Positions 41,817-52,371 of a stretch of DNA of 64,000 nucleotides are shown one piece after another. How positions within the stretch are numbered: position 1 is the stretch's first letter; each line of letters opens with the position of its first letter. The position numbers and the translations under genes were made by a program. The notes beneath the pieces are model-generated. The model ran no database searches, had not been told where the DNA came from, and worked only from the letters and a program-made list of their open reading frames with translations. Origin of the DNA: Mesostigma viride (Eukaryota > Streptophyta > Mesostigmatophyceae > Mesostigmatales > Mesostigmataceae); contig RPFO01000237.1 in NCBI GenBank assembly GCA_009746045.1, positions 42,692 through 106,691 on the forward strand. The letters run 5' to 3'.

Positions 41817-42518
41817 TGTTAAAATTGAGATCGAGTTTTATTAAATGATAATTTACGGTAATCAGGACCTTACAAACTCAGAGCCCGAGCCCCCAGCTTA
41901 ATTTACCAGCGCAACCATAGCCATTGCCAGCATGCATAGCAGCAACAAGGCGGGCAACAACCGTTGGACCGCCGCAACACAATGCTGGCTTTTGGATCAT
42001 CATCGTCGGTCATGCGCGGCTGGGCTAGCCTACGGCGCTATAGGCACCGGCGCTTGCAAGCCTGGGAACGCATCTAGCACTCACCAATCAGACCACATCT
42101 CCGTTACAACACACCAGCCGAGTACCGACCAATCGACGCACTGTCACCAGTAAGATAGGATAGTAAGATAGGAAGATAGGATACTGTCACCAGTATCCCG
42201 CCACTTGTCACGCCAGCCGGCAGTACCCAGAATCCTAGTCCGTACCTCAGTACCGGACCAGTGCCATGCAAAGCCAAAGTCTATATAGGGCGTATAATAA
42301 CTCACGAGGCATGACGCAAACAGCGTAACTTAAATCGTCGTATAGCTCACACAAGCCAAAATTCCGCCGAACCTCAAAACGGCTAAGTCTCAATGCGCCG
42401 AATTAACCCAAACGCCTCGAACCACAAAATGGCCCGGCACACCATCATTAATTATTCTCATGTGACTGCAATCTCGCTCGAGCTCGATCTAGCTCGAGCT
42501 GAAACCTATAATATAACA
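41817..42518. mobile_element. Solo LTR (TG...CA type)
   Basis: A 702-bp sequence starting TGTTAAAATTG and ending ATATAACA, flanked by CCCGG at 41812-41816 and 42519-42523. A TATA-like TCTATATAGGG lies near 42280. No partner LTR or internal domain is present, so it is a recombined solo LTR from an unrelated family with canonical ends. Confidence 0.8.
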
Positions 42519-42523
42519 CCCGG

Positions 42524-43130
42524 TACACCAGCAGGAGCTTCTTGCCGTGGTCTACTGCTGCCATACCTGCATGGCGCCATCATCTTCTCGGGGCCCAGTT
42601 TGACGTTGCCATCAGCGAGCATGCAGGGGGATCTTGATCCCCACCGGCTGATCATCCACACGAATTATCGGCCCCTCACGCTGTCACGCATCTGCTCGCC
42701 CATGCAACCCAACCTGGTGCCCCGTCAGGCACGCAGGCTGGAGTACTTGTCCCAGTTCGCCCCCTTTCAAGATTCAGTACGTGAAGGGGGCAGCCGGAGA
42801 AGTATGTGGTCCCAGACGCCCTTTCCCGGCGCGGGAGGTCTCAAGACTCGCCCGCCGCTGCCGCGGCTGCTAGACGTACGGGACGGAGCCGGTCCCGTTC
42901 ATGCATCTGCTCGCCCATGCAACCCAACCTGGTGCCCCGTCAGGCACGCAGGCTGGAGTACTTGTCCCAGTTCGCCCCCTTTCAAGATTCAGTACGTGAA
43001 GGGGGCAGAGAAGTATGTGGTCCCAGACGCCCTTTCCCGGCGCGGGAGGTCTCAAGACTCGCCCGCCGCTGCCGCGGCTGCTAGACGTACGGGACGGAGC
43101 CGGTCCCGTTCAGTCCGCGATCGCTTCAAA
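42524..43130 (+). pseudogene. gypsy RNase H C-terminal part, internally duplicated
   Basis: It resumes with the segment equivalent to ELLAVVYCLHTWRHHL in broken frames, then LIIHTNYRPLT and RQARRLEYLSQFAPFQIQYV, KGAEKYVVPDALSRR. These are the terminal RNase H motifs of Ty3/gypsy. A segment of about 215 bp (42689-42903) is repeated at 42904-43114, the first copy having 4 extra bases. No gypsy integrase follows. Confidence 0.8.
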
Positions 43131-43690
43131 CTGCTAGCTGGGGAGCATGCTCCCCGACACCGCCGACGATGTGGACATCCGCATGGGCCTGGCCTGGGCT
43201 ATGCATCGTTCGCTCAACACCTACTGGCACTCGAAGCCCCTGGGCGAGCACCGCAAGCGATTGCTCTTCAAGGTCGGACCTGCATGGTCCTCACGGTGCT
43301 CACGTATGGCGCCGAGGCATGGCCCTCACGGACACGTACGCTGGCCACACGGCTGAGCCGTCGGCATGGTAACCAGGATGCTCCGCCAGGCCCTGAACGT
43401 AGGGCTTTCCACACATAGGTCTTTAGAATCTTTGTACCAGGGTATCAAGGAGACAAGGCAAAAGGAGGTTATGCCTCGCATTTTGGACGAGATTAGACAG
43501 CGTTACTAGGATATAGTAGCATTCGTAGGACATCTTGCTCGCACCATGCAGTCAGGTCGATCGACACCGACCTCCGTCGGTCTGGCCCCCAGCGGCTTGG
43601 CCAGCCAGGGCGGCAAATCCTGACCTGGCCTGGCCCCAAGGACATTCCTAGAAAGATCAAGAAGGAGACAACCAGCGCAGGCCACTGAAA
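43130..43690 (+). pseudogene. LINE RT C-terminal fragment
   Basis: SMLPDTADDVDIRMGLAWAM, LNTYWHSKPLGEHRKRLLFK and VLTVLTYGAEAWP match the post-RT region of LINE ORF2 proteins (the LYGAEAW motif). FVGHLART near 43530 is the later GH-type motif. Frames shift repeatedly. It directly follows the gypsy remnant, and the insertion border is near 43125. Confidence 0.65.
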
Positions 43691-43701
43691 GGTGGGTAAA
43701 C

Positions 43702-44143
43702 ATTAATTAATTAATTAATTATCAACATCACTCCGTTGGGAGTAGATGTAGCACATAGCCCTGAGAAGCGGGGGCATATGGCTTTTAATACATTCTAGGC
43801 TACTTCATGCAAGGGTGGGAATGTAAGCTACCCCTGCTCTAGGTGCACCAAGGCACCTGCACCCTCATGGTCTATCACGCTATGCCCGGGGAAGGGGGGA
43901 GCATGCCTGTGAGGGAGGAAGATCATCATGGCTATACAAGAGCTAGGACATGGCTTCTCGACAGAGAGCATCTCTCTGCATGGCAGAGCATGGCTAAATT
44001 CTTAATGCAACATCCATGGGGGTCCCATTATAGACAAAGCATGGCTAAATGTTGAAGGCATCATCCATGGGGGCCATTATGGGCGCACATGCGCGTGGGC
44101 CACATGCTAGGCTAAGCCTTACTAATCTACACTACTGGTATAT
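43702..44143 (-). mobile_element. LINE 3' end fragment with (TTAA)n tail
   Basis: A TTAA repeat at 43702-43722 is followed by CTCCGTTGGGAG (43731-43742), the complement of a CTCC-CAAC-GGAG hairpin. This is the same arrangement as the LINE-derived element in copia C. It implies a minus-strand 5'-truncated copy extending right. The rest of the stretch has ATGGCTAAAT and CATCCATGGGGG short repeats and no gene. Confidence 0.6.
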
Positions 44144-44206
44144 ATATTAAAAATATAATTACTTACAGCAGAGTGAAATCACTCAAACCAAAGCAAACGC
44201 CCAGCT
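44144..44206. repeat. Direct repeat of about 63 bp, left copy
   Basis: TATATATTAAAAATATAATT... through ...CGCCCAGCT recurs at 45609-45674. The two copies bracket the LINE RT fragment. Confidence 0.85.
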
Positions 44207-44226
44207 GGTATATATATTCCTAGTCT

Positions 44227-45290
44227 ATATGCGGCTACCCTGGCGGCCTTGGAGGCTCTTCACCCTGCGGAGCCCGGATTCCAGCTGCCCGTGCCGGACC
44301 CCCTGCCGGCCCCCCTCCGGCTGGACCGCGACTGCTTCCTGGAGGTGATGCGTGCGGTCCCGCGGGCTTCCTCTACCGGGCCGTCGGGCTGGCGCTACGA
44401 GCACTTGGAGGTCCTGGTGGGGCATGGGGGCGAGGACATTCTCTTTGACACCCTCATTGACCTGGCGGCTGGTCGCGTTCCTCCCGCTGCGCGCGAGTGG
44501 TTAGCGGGCGCTCGCCTCCTCGCTCTGCTCAAGGGTGTCTTGCCCCCCCTGAGGGCAAGGTGCGCCCGATCGCCTGCGGTGAGGTGCTCCGCAAGCTCGT
44601 GGGCAAAGTGATCTGCCGCCAAAAGGCGCCCGAGCTCCGTGCCTTTTTCTGCCCGCCCCTCGCAGCGGGTGAGACCTCGGTGGCGGCCCAGCTGGGGGTG
44701 ACGACTCCAGGCGGGGCGGATATCCTCATCCATTCGGTGCAGGCCTACCTCGAGGCCCACCCCACCCACGCTGTCGTCAAGGTCGACTGCCACAACGCGT
44801 TCAACAGTCTGTCCCGCGCCAGCATGTTTGCGGCCGTCATGGAGTCCTTCGAGGACTTGTACGCTTGGACAGCCGTGTGCTACGGCCAGCCCGGCCAACT
44901 GGTTCACATCATGGAGGACGGCACTCGCGGCGGCCTGCTGTCGCGGTCGGGCACCCAGCAAGGGGACCCCCTGGGACCCCTGTACTTTGCCGCCCCCCTC
45001 CAGGGTTGCCTCCAAGCGGTCCATGCTGCCCACCCGGCGGTCGCTATTCAGGCCTACTTGGATGATATCTACCTTCCGGGCCCTGTGCCGGACACCACCG
45101 CGGCTCTGCTGGCACTGCAGACCGCGGTGGCCGACATCAACCTCCAGTTGACCCTGGCCAAGTGCGCGGTGTACTCGCCCCAAGGTGATTGCTCCGGCTT
45201 TCCGCCCCAGCTCTTGGGCCGGGACGAGCGCCTCCATGGGTTGGATGTCCTCGGCGTTCCGGTTGGCGACCCCGCGTTTGTCCACTATAC
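44227..45290 (+). pseudogene. LINE-type reverse transcriptase fragment
   Basis: The first frame (to about 44540) reads RASSTGPSGWRYEHLEVLV. After a shift in a C7 run (about 44541) the second reads VRPIACGEVLRKLVGKVI, VKVDCHNAFNSLSR, SGTQQGDPLGPLYFA and IQAYLDDIYLPGP, then LTLAKCAVYSP. These are RT blocks of a non-LTR element in order, with catalytic Asp in KVDCHNAF and YLDD. The alignment ends near 45290. The 45290-45606 stretch that follows is AT-rich with GTAAATTAC-type motifs and no gene. Confidence 0.85.
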
Positions 45291-45608
45291 TTTTCGTCCG
45301 AGGGTAGTAAAAATGATCCGAGGCGTAAATTACGAGGTCTTATCTTACTACCTAGATACGAGGCGTGAGATCCAACGCCGTAATCATTACTACCTATCAT
45401 CCTACGTAGTAATTTTACTAGCCGTAAGTAAGAGTAACGTTACGACTGCACATCTTTGGTAGTACATTACCGACAGAGTAAATTACCGCGACGGGTCTTG
45501 GTTGGTAATCTACCACCTGTAGATTAGGTGCCAGTGATCCGATGCTGTAAGATACGTTTCAGTAAGTTACTTCGGGGATCTTTGCCTGTACACGGCCAGA
45601 TGGATAAT

Positions 45609-45674
45609 TATATATTAAAAATATAATTACTTACAGCAGAGTGAAATCACTCAAACCAAAGCAAACGCCCAGCT
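45609..45674. repeat. Direct repeat of about 63 bp, right copy
   Basis: Second copy of the AT-rich repeat at 44144-44206. GGATAATTATAT beside it also recurs at 46197, at the far end of the endonuclease fragment, so several insertions shared this target. Confidence 0.8.
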
Positions 45675-45748
45675 ATAAACCTATATACAGAGCCATGTCA
45701 AAGCTCTATACTACGATAAGACCAATGGAAACGCCTAACGGGAGGAAC

Positions 45749-46249
45749 CTAATAGCCCTGCTGCACCGCAAAATCAGCCCGCGTACGGCGGAGCATGATG
45801 TCCGCCATGGCCCGAGTCAGCGCCACCGACAAGCGCTGACGCCAATATGACGTCCAGGTCCGCGCCGACCATGGGGCCCGCTGGCCCTCCAGGTCCAGCC
45901 GGTCCTCCCGGAGCCGGCAACACTCCTTGAAGAAGGCGGAGGTCAGGGGCCCCATGGCCCCAAACTCCTCCAGGACAAAGGGCACCACACGATGGTGCCC
46001 GACGTCGCCGTAGGCCAGGAGCTTGGCCCGCTCCGCCCGGTCCGCCGTGTAACCTGCCGTGAGGGAGGCCCCAGCCACGTGGCTAAGAGCCAAGGGCCGC
46101 GCCACCGAAACGTCAATAAGCAGATGCCGGCCACCCCCCTCAAAGTCCAGCACCACGATGTCAGGCCGGTGGTTGGGGGAATAGAAGGCAGCGCCATGGA
46201 TAATTATATTGTAATGGAGAAGTGGGAGAACGTGCGTGTCTATTAGCAA
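45749..46249 (-). pseudogene. LINE C-terminal restriction-like endonuclease fragment
   Basis: Minus-strand 166-residue frame with HRPDIVVLDFEGGGRHLLID, VSVARPL and later YGDVGHHRVVPFVLEEFG. An RPD...D...(V/I)D pattern followed by a tyrosine/valine strand is typical of the PD-(D/E)XK restriction-like endonuclease at the C-terminus of some LINEs. It is on the strand opposite to the nearby RT fragment, so it comes from a separate insertion or an inversion. Confidence 0.6.
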
Positions 46250-46385
46250 ATGCAGCGAAATATAAAAATGTAGTTATCAGCCTTTTTCGCCTATTCAGCA
46301 GTTGTCGTTGTCGGCCGTTGTCAGTAAGCGGCTATAGATTATGTGTGCTGGGGCCGGTGAAAAGACGCTAGCAAAGTTCGTCTGA

Positions 46386-47496
46386 ATGGCGTCCAATAGA
46401 GGGGATTTTATTCTTAGTGGATTGTTGGACGAGGAGAAGGCGAGGTTGCTGGCGGAGAATGCGAAAGAGCAGAGGGAAGCAGCGGAAGCCGTGCGTGGAA
46501 GATGAGGTAACGGGATGGAGTGTGGGCCCTGGCTTCTGGTTATGAAATGATGGCGGTTGCAGGCCAGCCGTGCTCGCTGGTAATGGGTGCGTGGTGTTGA
46601 AATCCAAGTTCTGCGCGTATTCTGTTTTTTGGTCAATGATTGAAGGGATGTCGCCTTGTTTTATTTTTGTGCATCTGCGTCCCGTCGTGACTGCCTCGTC
46701 ATGGACGCCCAGGGGTAGAAGTTCGAACGAGGGAATGATTTTTCAAACGCCTGGATATGTTATGATAGTACGAATAAATGGTAATGGGTAGAGGCGGCCA
46801 AAATTTTGTTGGAAGTGTGCCAACGCCGCACATACGACTTGAACAACCCTAGGTATCTTAGGAAAAGGAAACACGGATACGTCGGAGTGGAGGAAGAGGA
46901 AGACGATGACGATGGTGAAGACGGAGAGGTTTACAATGGAGGCCTTGAGAATGGGGAGACATTGAAGCAGGAGAGCAGGGTAGCGGTGAGTGGCCCGTCA
47001 TGAATTACATTGTGGTTGCAGTTGTTAGCGAGGCGTGTTGATTGCTTCTTGCCGCGGGTAATCGCTAGCGTGCATAACCTTCTTTTTTCAACAGGTGTTC
47101 TGGTGCATTGACTGCCGCAAAGCAATTAATGGGACTGATTATGTGCCTATGATGCCGTTTGGGAATCATACATTGCCAACATTTCGTGTTTAGAAGGCGC
47201 GCCTTCAGAAGCATATTCAGCACCGCACGAGCCAGGTGCTGAAGGCGTGCTTGGAGAGGAAGGGGTATAAAGTGCGCATGACCGCATCGAAGAAGAAGAA
47301 GCAGCAGGAATCGGGCAAGACCATGATAACCGAGCCAGGATTGGCTTTCGTGCATGCAGTACATGGTGCGGCGCAGGCAGTGAATGCTGCATCGATTGCA
47401 GCGGTGCAGCCTGTGGCCATGGCGGTGCAGGGCGCGGGTCCTGAAGTGTGGGCGTTGGCGAAGCAGATTCACGATGCTGTCATGGCCACGTTGTGA
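46386..47496 (+). pseudogene. Unknown multi-exon gene with in-frame TAG
   Basis: Possible exon 1 from 46386: MASNRGDFILSGLLDEEKAR, followed by LLAENAKEQREAAEA, then a GTGCGT donor or a TGA. Exon 2 (about 46791-46985): AKILLEVCQRRTYDLNNPR, RYLRKRKHGYVGVEEEEDDD, ending before GTGAGT. Exon 3 (47095-47496) follows TTCAACAG: VFWCIDCRKAINGTDYVPMM and PFGNHTLPTFRV, then TAG at 47191-47193, then the frame stays open for 100 residues (KARLQKHIQHRTSQVLKACL) to TGA. Either it ends at the TAG or a nonsense mutation has hit a longer protein. No family is recognised. Confidence 0.45.
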
Positions 47497-48180
47497 AGCC
47501 AAGGAATGGGTGTTGGTTCCAGTCAGGTGCCTCGCCCGGAGGAAGCTTTTCTGCTGTAAGCAGAGGTGCGGCATCAAGCATTTGCAATCGCCATGAGAGC
47601 AGTGGAGATGTCTGCGGCATTGGGAGATCTGCAGACAATTGCAGGAGGACATTGTGCGGTACGCTTGTAGGGTGTATGCTGTGTTGTTCCGCTCGCTAAT
47701 GGACATGTGTCCCTGTAACCTCTTCCAGGCTACTATCTCCTATACACCTCTTCAGGCTTGAAAAGTAAATTGCTGTACGGTTCACAATTGGCATGGCTTG
47801 ACATGCACGCGTCCTTGACTGTGGTGTGCATGGGTTTGGGGTTTAGCGGTTTACATCAGACTCAGCTGTGTATCTGCTTAATCAGCCGACGTGTCACATG
47901 GGGACAGCAACGGCGCTGGGATGCAGCCCGGTGTGAATGCGAGTAAATTACGCGCTGTCATGCATGACGGATGGGGCGTGGAAGCCACGACCCACGTTTT
48001 TGTGTGTGCACGGGGGGGCTAGGGTGCCAGTCCTTGTGTTGCTGCCATCCATATGGGCATGGATATGCGGGAAGCTTTCCCCGTACCCATACTTAATGAT
48101 GCATGGACTGGTTGTGTCAGCCAAGGGTTTAGCTGTCGTGGGTTTGCTGACTGATCATGGCAGGCTGCTAGGCTGGTGCT
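47497..48180. other. Non-coding or unrecognised stretch
   Basis: Short ORFs only (up to 81 residues), with no codon pattern or motif I can support. No repeats or promoters stand out. Confidence 0.4.
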
Positions 48181-48479
48181 AGAACAGCCATAGCGCGGTT
48201 ACTGCTATGTCTTGCCCGTGCTAACTGATGCTGCTGCCATGCGTGGAGCGCGAATCGTCCCGTGAGGAGAAGGAGGAGGCGGGGCCGGTGCACCCACGGG
48301 CAGGGCCGGAGAAGAAGGAGGCGGAGCACCCAGTGTGGGAGAAGGAGAAGGCGGGGAAGCACTGAAGCTCCACCCCATGTCAGGCCTCTAGTATAGGTGC
48401 CAGTTAACTAAACCCATGCACGTGCAGGTTGTAGCTCAGAATGTATTAAAAATCATATGCCCCTTTGCAGGTATATATG

Positions 48480-48900
48480 TGTAACAGTGACATGTGTAAC
48501 AGTGACTCCCAACGGATCTATGTTCCTAATTTATTAAATTCTTACTGAATAATTGTTGTCTTTATGAACCCATGAAGAGCAAAGCCCGGTGGGGAGTACA
48601 TGTAACGCATTACCACGAGAAGGGGTCCCCACACCGCACTTCTTCGCTCTCTAGCTGTTCCTATGCAGAACAAGAAGAGGTGGATGACCAATGTCCCGGC
48701 TGACACGCCAGCCCCTGTGGGCAAGCCCCCTCCCCCAAAGCGGAAGGGGCGCTTTGGGGAGAAGTGTAGTTAGGATTTTGTAGACTAGATAGGTTAGAGT
48801 TACCTTATTTCGATGTCGCGGCTTGACCCACCTCCACCCATTCAGCAAGGAATATGTGCTACATCATCTCCCAACGGAGGCATGTTATAATTTTATTTGA
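48480..48900 (+). mobile_element. Two LINE 3' end remnants
   Basis: CTCCCAACGGAT (48506-48517) and CTCCCAACGGAG (48868-48879) precede AT-rich tails (AATTTATTAAATTC and TTATAATTTTATTTG). The same hairpin lies before the TTAA tails at 18.7 and 43.7 kb. A short frame between them, 48663-48773 (MQNKKRWMTNVPADTPAPVG... to TAG), could be the last codons of a LINE protein or a terminal exon. No further identity is visible. Confidence 0.5.
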
Positions 48901-49497
48901 TAGGTTAATGTAGTGTCTTGGGGCATGATGCAGATGAGATTTGTAACTTCCGTGTAATTATGTTTCTAAAGAGATTAGCATAGTACTATAAACATGCCCA
49001 TGCGCATGACACGCAAGTACTTACGGACTTCCACCAGACCTGGCAATAAACAAGCATTTGATGGGATGGACCCAGCGATACATAATGGCGTGCATGCATA
49101 AAAAATATACACTATGCATGGCCCAATGGGCATGCATTAAAGTAATTACCAATGATAGCCGAGTACCTCCTATCTCATCCCATGTGGCGTCAGTCACAGA
49201 CGACCTGAAAATAAAACAGTAGACATAACTGAAAGCTCTTGTCAAAAGATATTGGCACTGTCAATAGGTGGTAACAACAAGACCACGACAGGCCAAGGGA
49301 AAGGCCGACATGAGAGCACTGAAGCTAAACCGGCAGGCCGGGCCACAATTAACCCTCCAGCACCAAAGTGCCACTGCATCATGTAAGACAAGCCTGAGAT
49401 ATGGACCAAGTCTCCCCCCACAAGAAATGTCCCACAGGTAACAACCACCAGCAACTCGATCACAGCTGACTGAAACGCATCCACAAAGACTGGTGTT
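48900..49497. other. Unrecognised AT-balanced stretch
   Basis: No supported gene, array or hairpin. Short ORFs only. It separates the transposon-rich left half from the minus-strand gene cluster. Confidence 0.4.
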
Positions 49498-50742
49498 CTA
49501 GATACGAGTAACCACTTTCACGCCCATGAGGGTCGGGACGGCACTCCGACTGATAGTGTAGAGCCACCGGCCACACTCGCCCAGAAAGCGTCCTGCCTGC
49601 CCATACGTGTTCTGGGTAGACCGCCCAAATCGATTGCCGTCGCGCATGCACGTTGTCCGTGCCTCCTCAACCAGGTGCGACCCTCTTCCACGCAGCAGCC
49701 GCAACGTGCAGGGCTCCTGCAACCGCTCTTTAAGGACGTTGGTAGCCGCTGGGTGCGTCAACAAGACGGCGCCGGCGAGAACCACGGGATCAAGTGTGGG
49801 CATGGACTCCAGCAAAGTTGCCCACCCTGCACGATCCCAATAGTCCCTAGTATGCCCCGCGGACTCCCACCCCTCTCCCCAAGCCTGGCAGCTGGTGAAG
49901 ACCACAATGCTGTACAGACCCCACATGATCGGCGACTGCCATACGTGGTTCCACTCTGCCACGAGCTGCCTCTCCATTTCCTCTGGGGGCAGCAGGTCGT
50001 GGCCGCGCCTTTCGTCTTCATGTTGCCGCCACTGGGCAACGTATTCCATGCTCCACTGACTGCCCAGGTCTGCGGGAATGTCGCGAAGCGAGAACAAGTT
50101 CCCCAGGCAGGTGGGAGGCTGCCGGCGCAGTCGCGACTTCACATCCGACATGAGCTTGCGAAATGTGGTGCCGTATGCCTCCAGGGTGGATGCAGACAGC
50201 TCCAACGTGATGCTGTTATTCCTGATGGGATTAGCCCGGGTGGGATCGAATAAGGTGCCAGTGATGAGCATGCGCGTAGGTGCTGCGATGTCGTCAATAG
50301 GGCCGTACTCTGCCTCCAAATGCTCCGCCTCCCTCCAATGAATACCGGTCTTGATCTGCCACTTGTGCTGCTGCACTATCAAACGCACTTCTTTGCTCAT
50401 TACGCTGACCCTCGCGCGTTCCAGGGGGCCGAGTAGGTCAACAATGCACCCGAGGATTCCGGGCTCCATATCTTGGCCGAACCATGCCGGCTCATCAGGC
50501 CTGTGCTGGTCAGCAACCCTCATGCGGTGTAATCGTCCGGCAATGCTCTTCTGCGATAAGGACAGATTCTCGGTTACCGTTGCCAAATCGCAATGGGTCC
50601 GCAAAAATTCTTCGACTACCGCCGGCAACGACTCCGTCGAATACAGTGTCCCTCCCGACCGGAATGACTCCTCCGAGTCGGAGGGATAGGATCCCGTATC
50701 CGCCGAGCTCATGGGGGACCGCTCCCCTGTATCATTCGACAT
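49498..50742 (-). CDS. Unknown protein, about 414 residues
   Basis: A minus-strand frame starting MSNDTGERSPMSSADTGSYP, continuing SDSEESFRSGG: a Ser/Asp-rich disordered start. The rest looks globular and Trp-rich (LGSQWSMEYVAQWRQHEDER; AEWNHVWQSPIMWGLYSIVV, a hydrophobic helix near residue 295). The frame is open 10 codons upstream from a GTG, and two AG acceptor-like sites (CCGCAG, GTGCAG) lie just upstream, so an upstream exon is possible. It ends with TAG at 49498-49500. No domain is recognised. Its strand matches the cluster to its right, but no motif palindrome is found beside it. Confidence 0.6.
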   Translation of the reverse strand: MSNDTGERSPMSSADTGSYPSDSEESFRSGGTLYSTESLPAVVEEFLRTHCDLATVTENLSLSQKSIAGRLHRMRVADQHRPDEPAWFGQDMEPGILGCIVDLLGPLERARVSVMSKEVRLIVQQHKWQIKTGIHWREAEHLEAEYGPIDDIAAPTRMLITGTLFDPTRANPIRNNSITLELSASTLEAYGTTFRKLMSDVKSRLRRQPPTCLGNLFSLRDIPADLGSQWSMEYVAQWRQHEDERRGHDLLPPEEMERQLVAEWNHVWQSPIMWGLYSIVVFTSCQAWGEGWESAGHTRDYWDRAGWATLLESMPTLDPVVLAGAVLLTHPAATNVLKERLQEPCTLRLLRGRGSHLVEEARTTCMRDGNRFGRSTQNTYGQAGRFLGECGRWLYTISRSAVPTLMGVKVVTRI

Positions 50743-51039
50743 GTCCGCTAATGCAAAGGCTGCCGCCTGCACCTGAGATGTCTGCGGGAGTGTTCACGCC
50801 GCGATACAGTTAGTTAGTCACTATGCGAGGAAAAATGGACTCGTAAAAGTTATGTCGTCGTTCGACTTGAGAACCGGGTGGTGAGATTTGCGGGAAAAAG
50901 CCTGTTGTAGTAGTTGTTGTTGTATGTCCACGCCGCACATGGGCAGCAGAGATTTGTGTGGGAAGGAGGGTGCATGGTGATATTCTGCCACACCTAATGT
51001 GCAATGATGCACGCGGTTTAGTGCAATAGCGGGTCGACA

Positions 51040-51525
51040 GCGGGTCGCTGCATTCCTGCCGTGGGAAGGAGGGAGGTGGTACACAAATACCGTACAGGTG
51101 GTACACAACTGCAGCCAGCACAACAGCGAGTCGCTGCGTACCTGCCGTGGGAAGGAGCGGGGTGGTACACAAAAACCGTACAGGTGGTACACAACTGCAG
51201 CCAGCACAACAGCGAGTCGCTGCGTACCTGCCGTGGGAAGGAGCGGGGTGGTACACAAAAACCGTACAGGTGGTACACAACTGCAGCCAGGACAACAGCG
51301 AGTCGCTGCGTACCTGCCGTGGGAAGGAGGGGGGTGGTACACAAATACCGTACAGGTGGTACACAACTGCAGCCAGGACAACAGCGAGTCGCTGCGTACC
51401 TGCCGTGGGAAGGAGGGGGGTGGTACACAAATACCGTACAGGTGGTACACAACTGCAGCCAGGACAACAGCGAGTCGCTGCGTACCTGCCGTGGGAAGGA
51501 GGGGGGTGCTACACAAATATCCGAC
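51040..51525. repeat. 86-bp tandem repeat, about 5 copies
   Basis: GGTGGTACACAAA units begin at 51075, 51161, 51247, 51333 and 51419, exactly 86 bp apart, with a partial copy at 51505. Each contains two GTGGTACACAA motifs 25 bp apart. Copies are nearly identical. Frames stay open on both strands and I treat them as spurious. Confidence 0.95.
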
Positions 51526-51529
51526 CTAT

Positions 51530-52371
51530 ATATTAGCGATAGCCGCCGCCTATTAAACAGGTCCTATTCATCACGCGCGTGAACGCCCCGTCATCGCCCC
51601 GTCATCGCCCGGCCGAGGGCCTTAACCCGTTAACTGTTTATTCGGAGTAATAGTCAACGACCTATACTACCAATAGCTGCCGCATATCAAACATCGGTTT
51701 TTCATCGGGCCCGTCGAGGGCGATGACGGTGACGGTCGTCACCGTCATCGCCCTCGACGGGCCAACATCTAAACTCTTCTGTTAATCAACAAACTATATT
51801 ACCAATAGCCGCTGGGCGTCCCCAACATCTACTGCTCCAACCTAGGGCCATTGCTGGTACTTTTGACGTCATGAAAGCAGCGTTTTGGACTAGTGGAATA
51901 TGATTTTACAGCATAAAAAGTCCATTTTATCATGAATGAACATGGCCAACAACCCCAAGTGCCCCTAAATTTCTCAATATTTGTAGAGAAATGCTACTTC
52001 TCATAATTAAAACCTGCACAAATGCACAATTTGGGGCATGCATGTGAAAGTTTGAAGTACAAATTCACAATGAGGTTTTACATTTTTCAATTATTAATGG
52101 TATCTCATTCTTCAATCAATCAATTTGCAATCGTCCAAACAATTTATTCATTTCATACATGTCCGAATATGTTGAAAGAACACATGCAAGTGCTCAATCA
52201 GCGTGGACCCCCTTGGACGCGCCCCACCATATATACATTGGACACGTCACCCCAACTACTAAACTGCCCAAAGTCACGGTAACTGATCCAACTACTATGT
52301 ACATCTGCATTTCTCCACGTTGCGGTGGGCAATTACGTGCAAAACGCGATTTCGTGCAAAGTCCTCGCCCA
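51530..52371. other. Spacer with imperfect repeats and a hairpin
   Basis: Imperfect units containing CTATAYTACCAATAGC recur near 51525, 51663 and 51799. A perfect inverted repeat lies at about 51709-51764. The remainder (51840-52371) is AT-rich with no supported gene. Confidence 0.5.
51709..51764. repeat. Perfect 27-bp-arm inverted repeat
   Basis: GGCCCGTCGAGGGCGATGAC begins the left arm. After a 2-base centre the exact complement follows, ending GACGGGCC. As RNA or single-stranded DNA it would form a very stable hairpin. Confidence 0.9.

Noticed and set aside
47095-47496. Stop-codon reassignment (TAG as Gln)
   Set aside because: TAG is the apparent true stop of the MYND gene, the 62.8-kb ORF and the 49.5-kb gene. 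One in-frame TAG is better explained by mutation.
50810-51582. Repetitive ORFs of 102-231 residues on both strands
   Set aside because: They come from the 86-bp tandem repeat and have no independent support.
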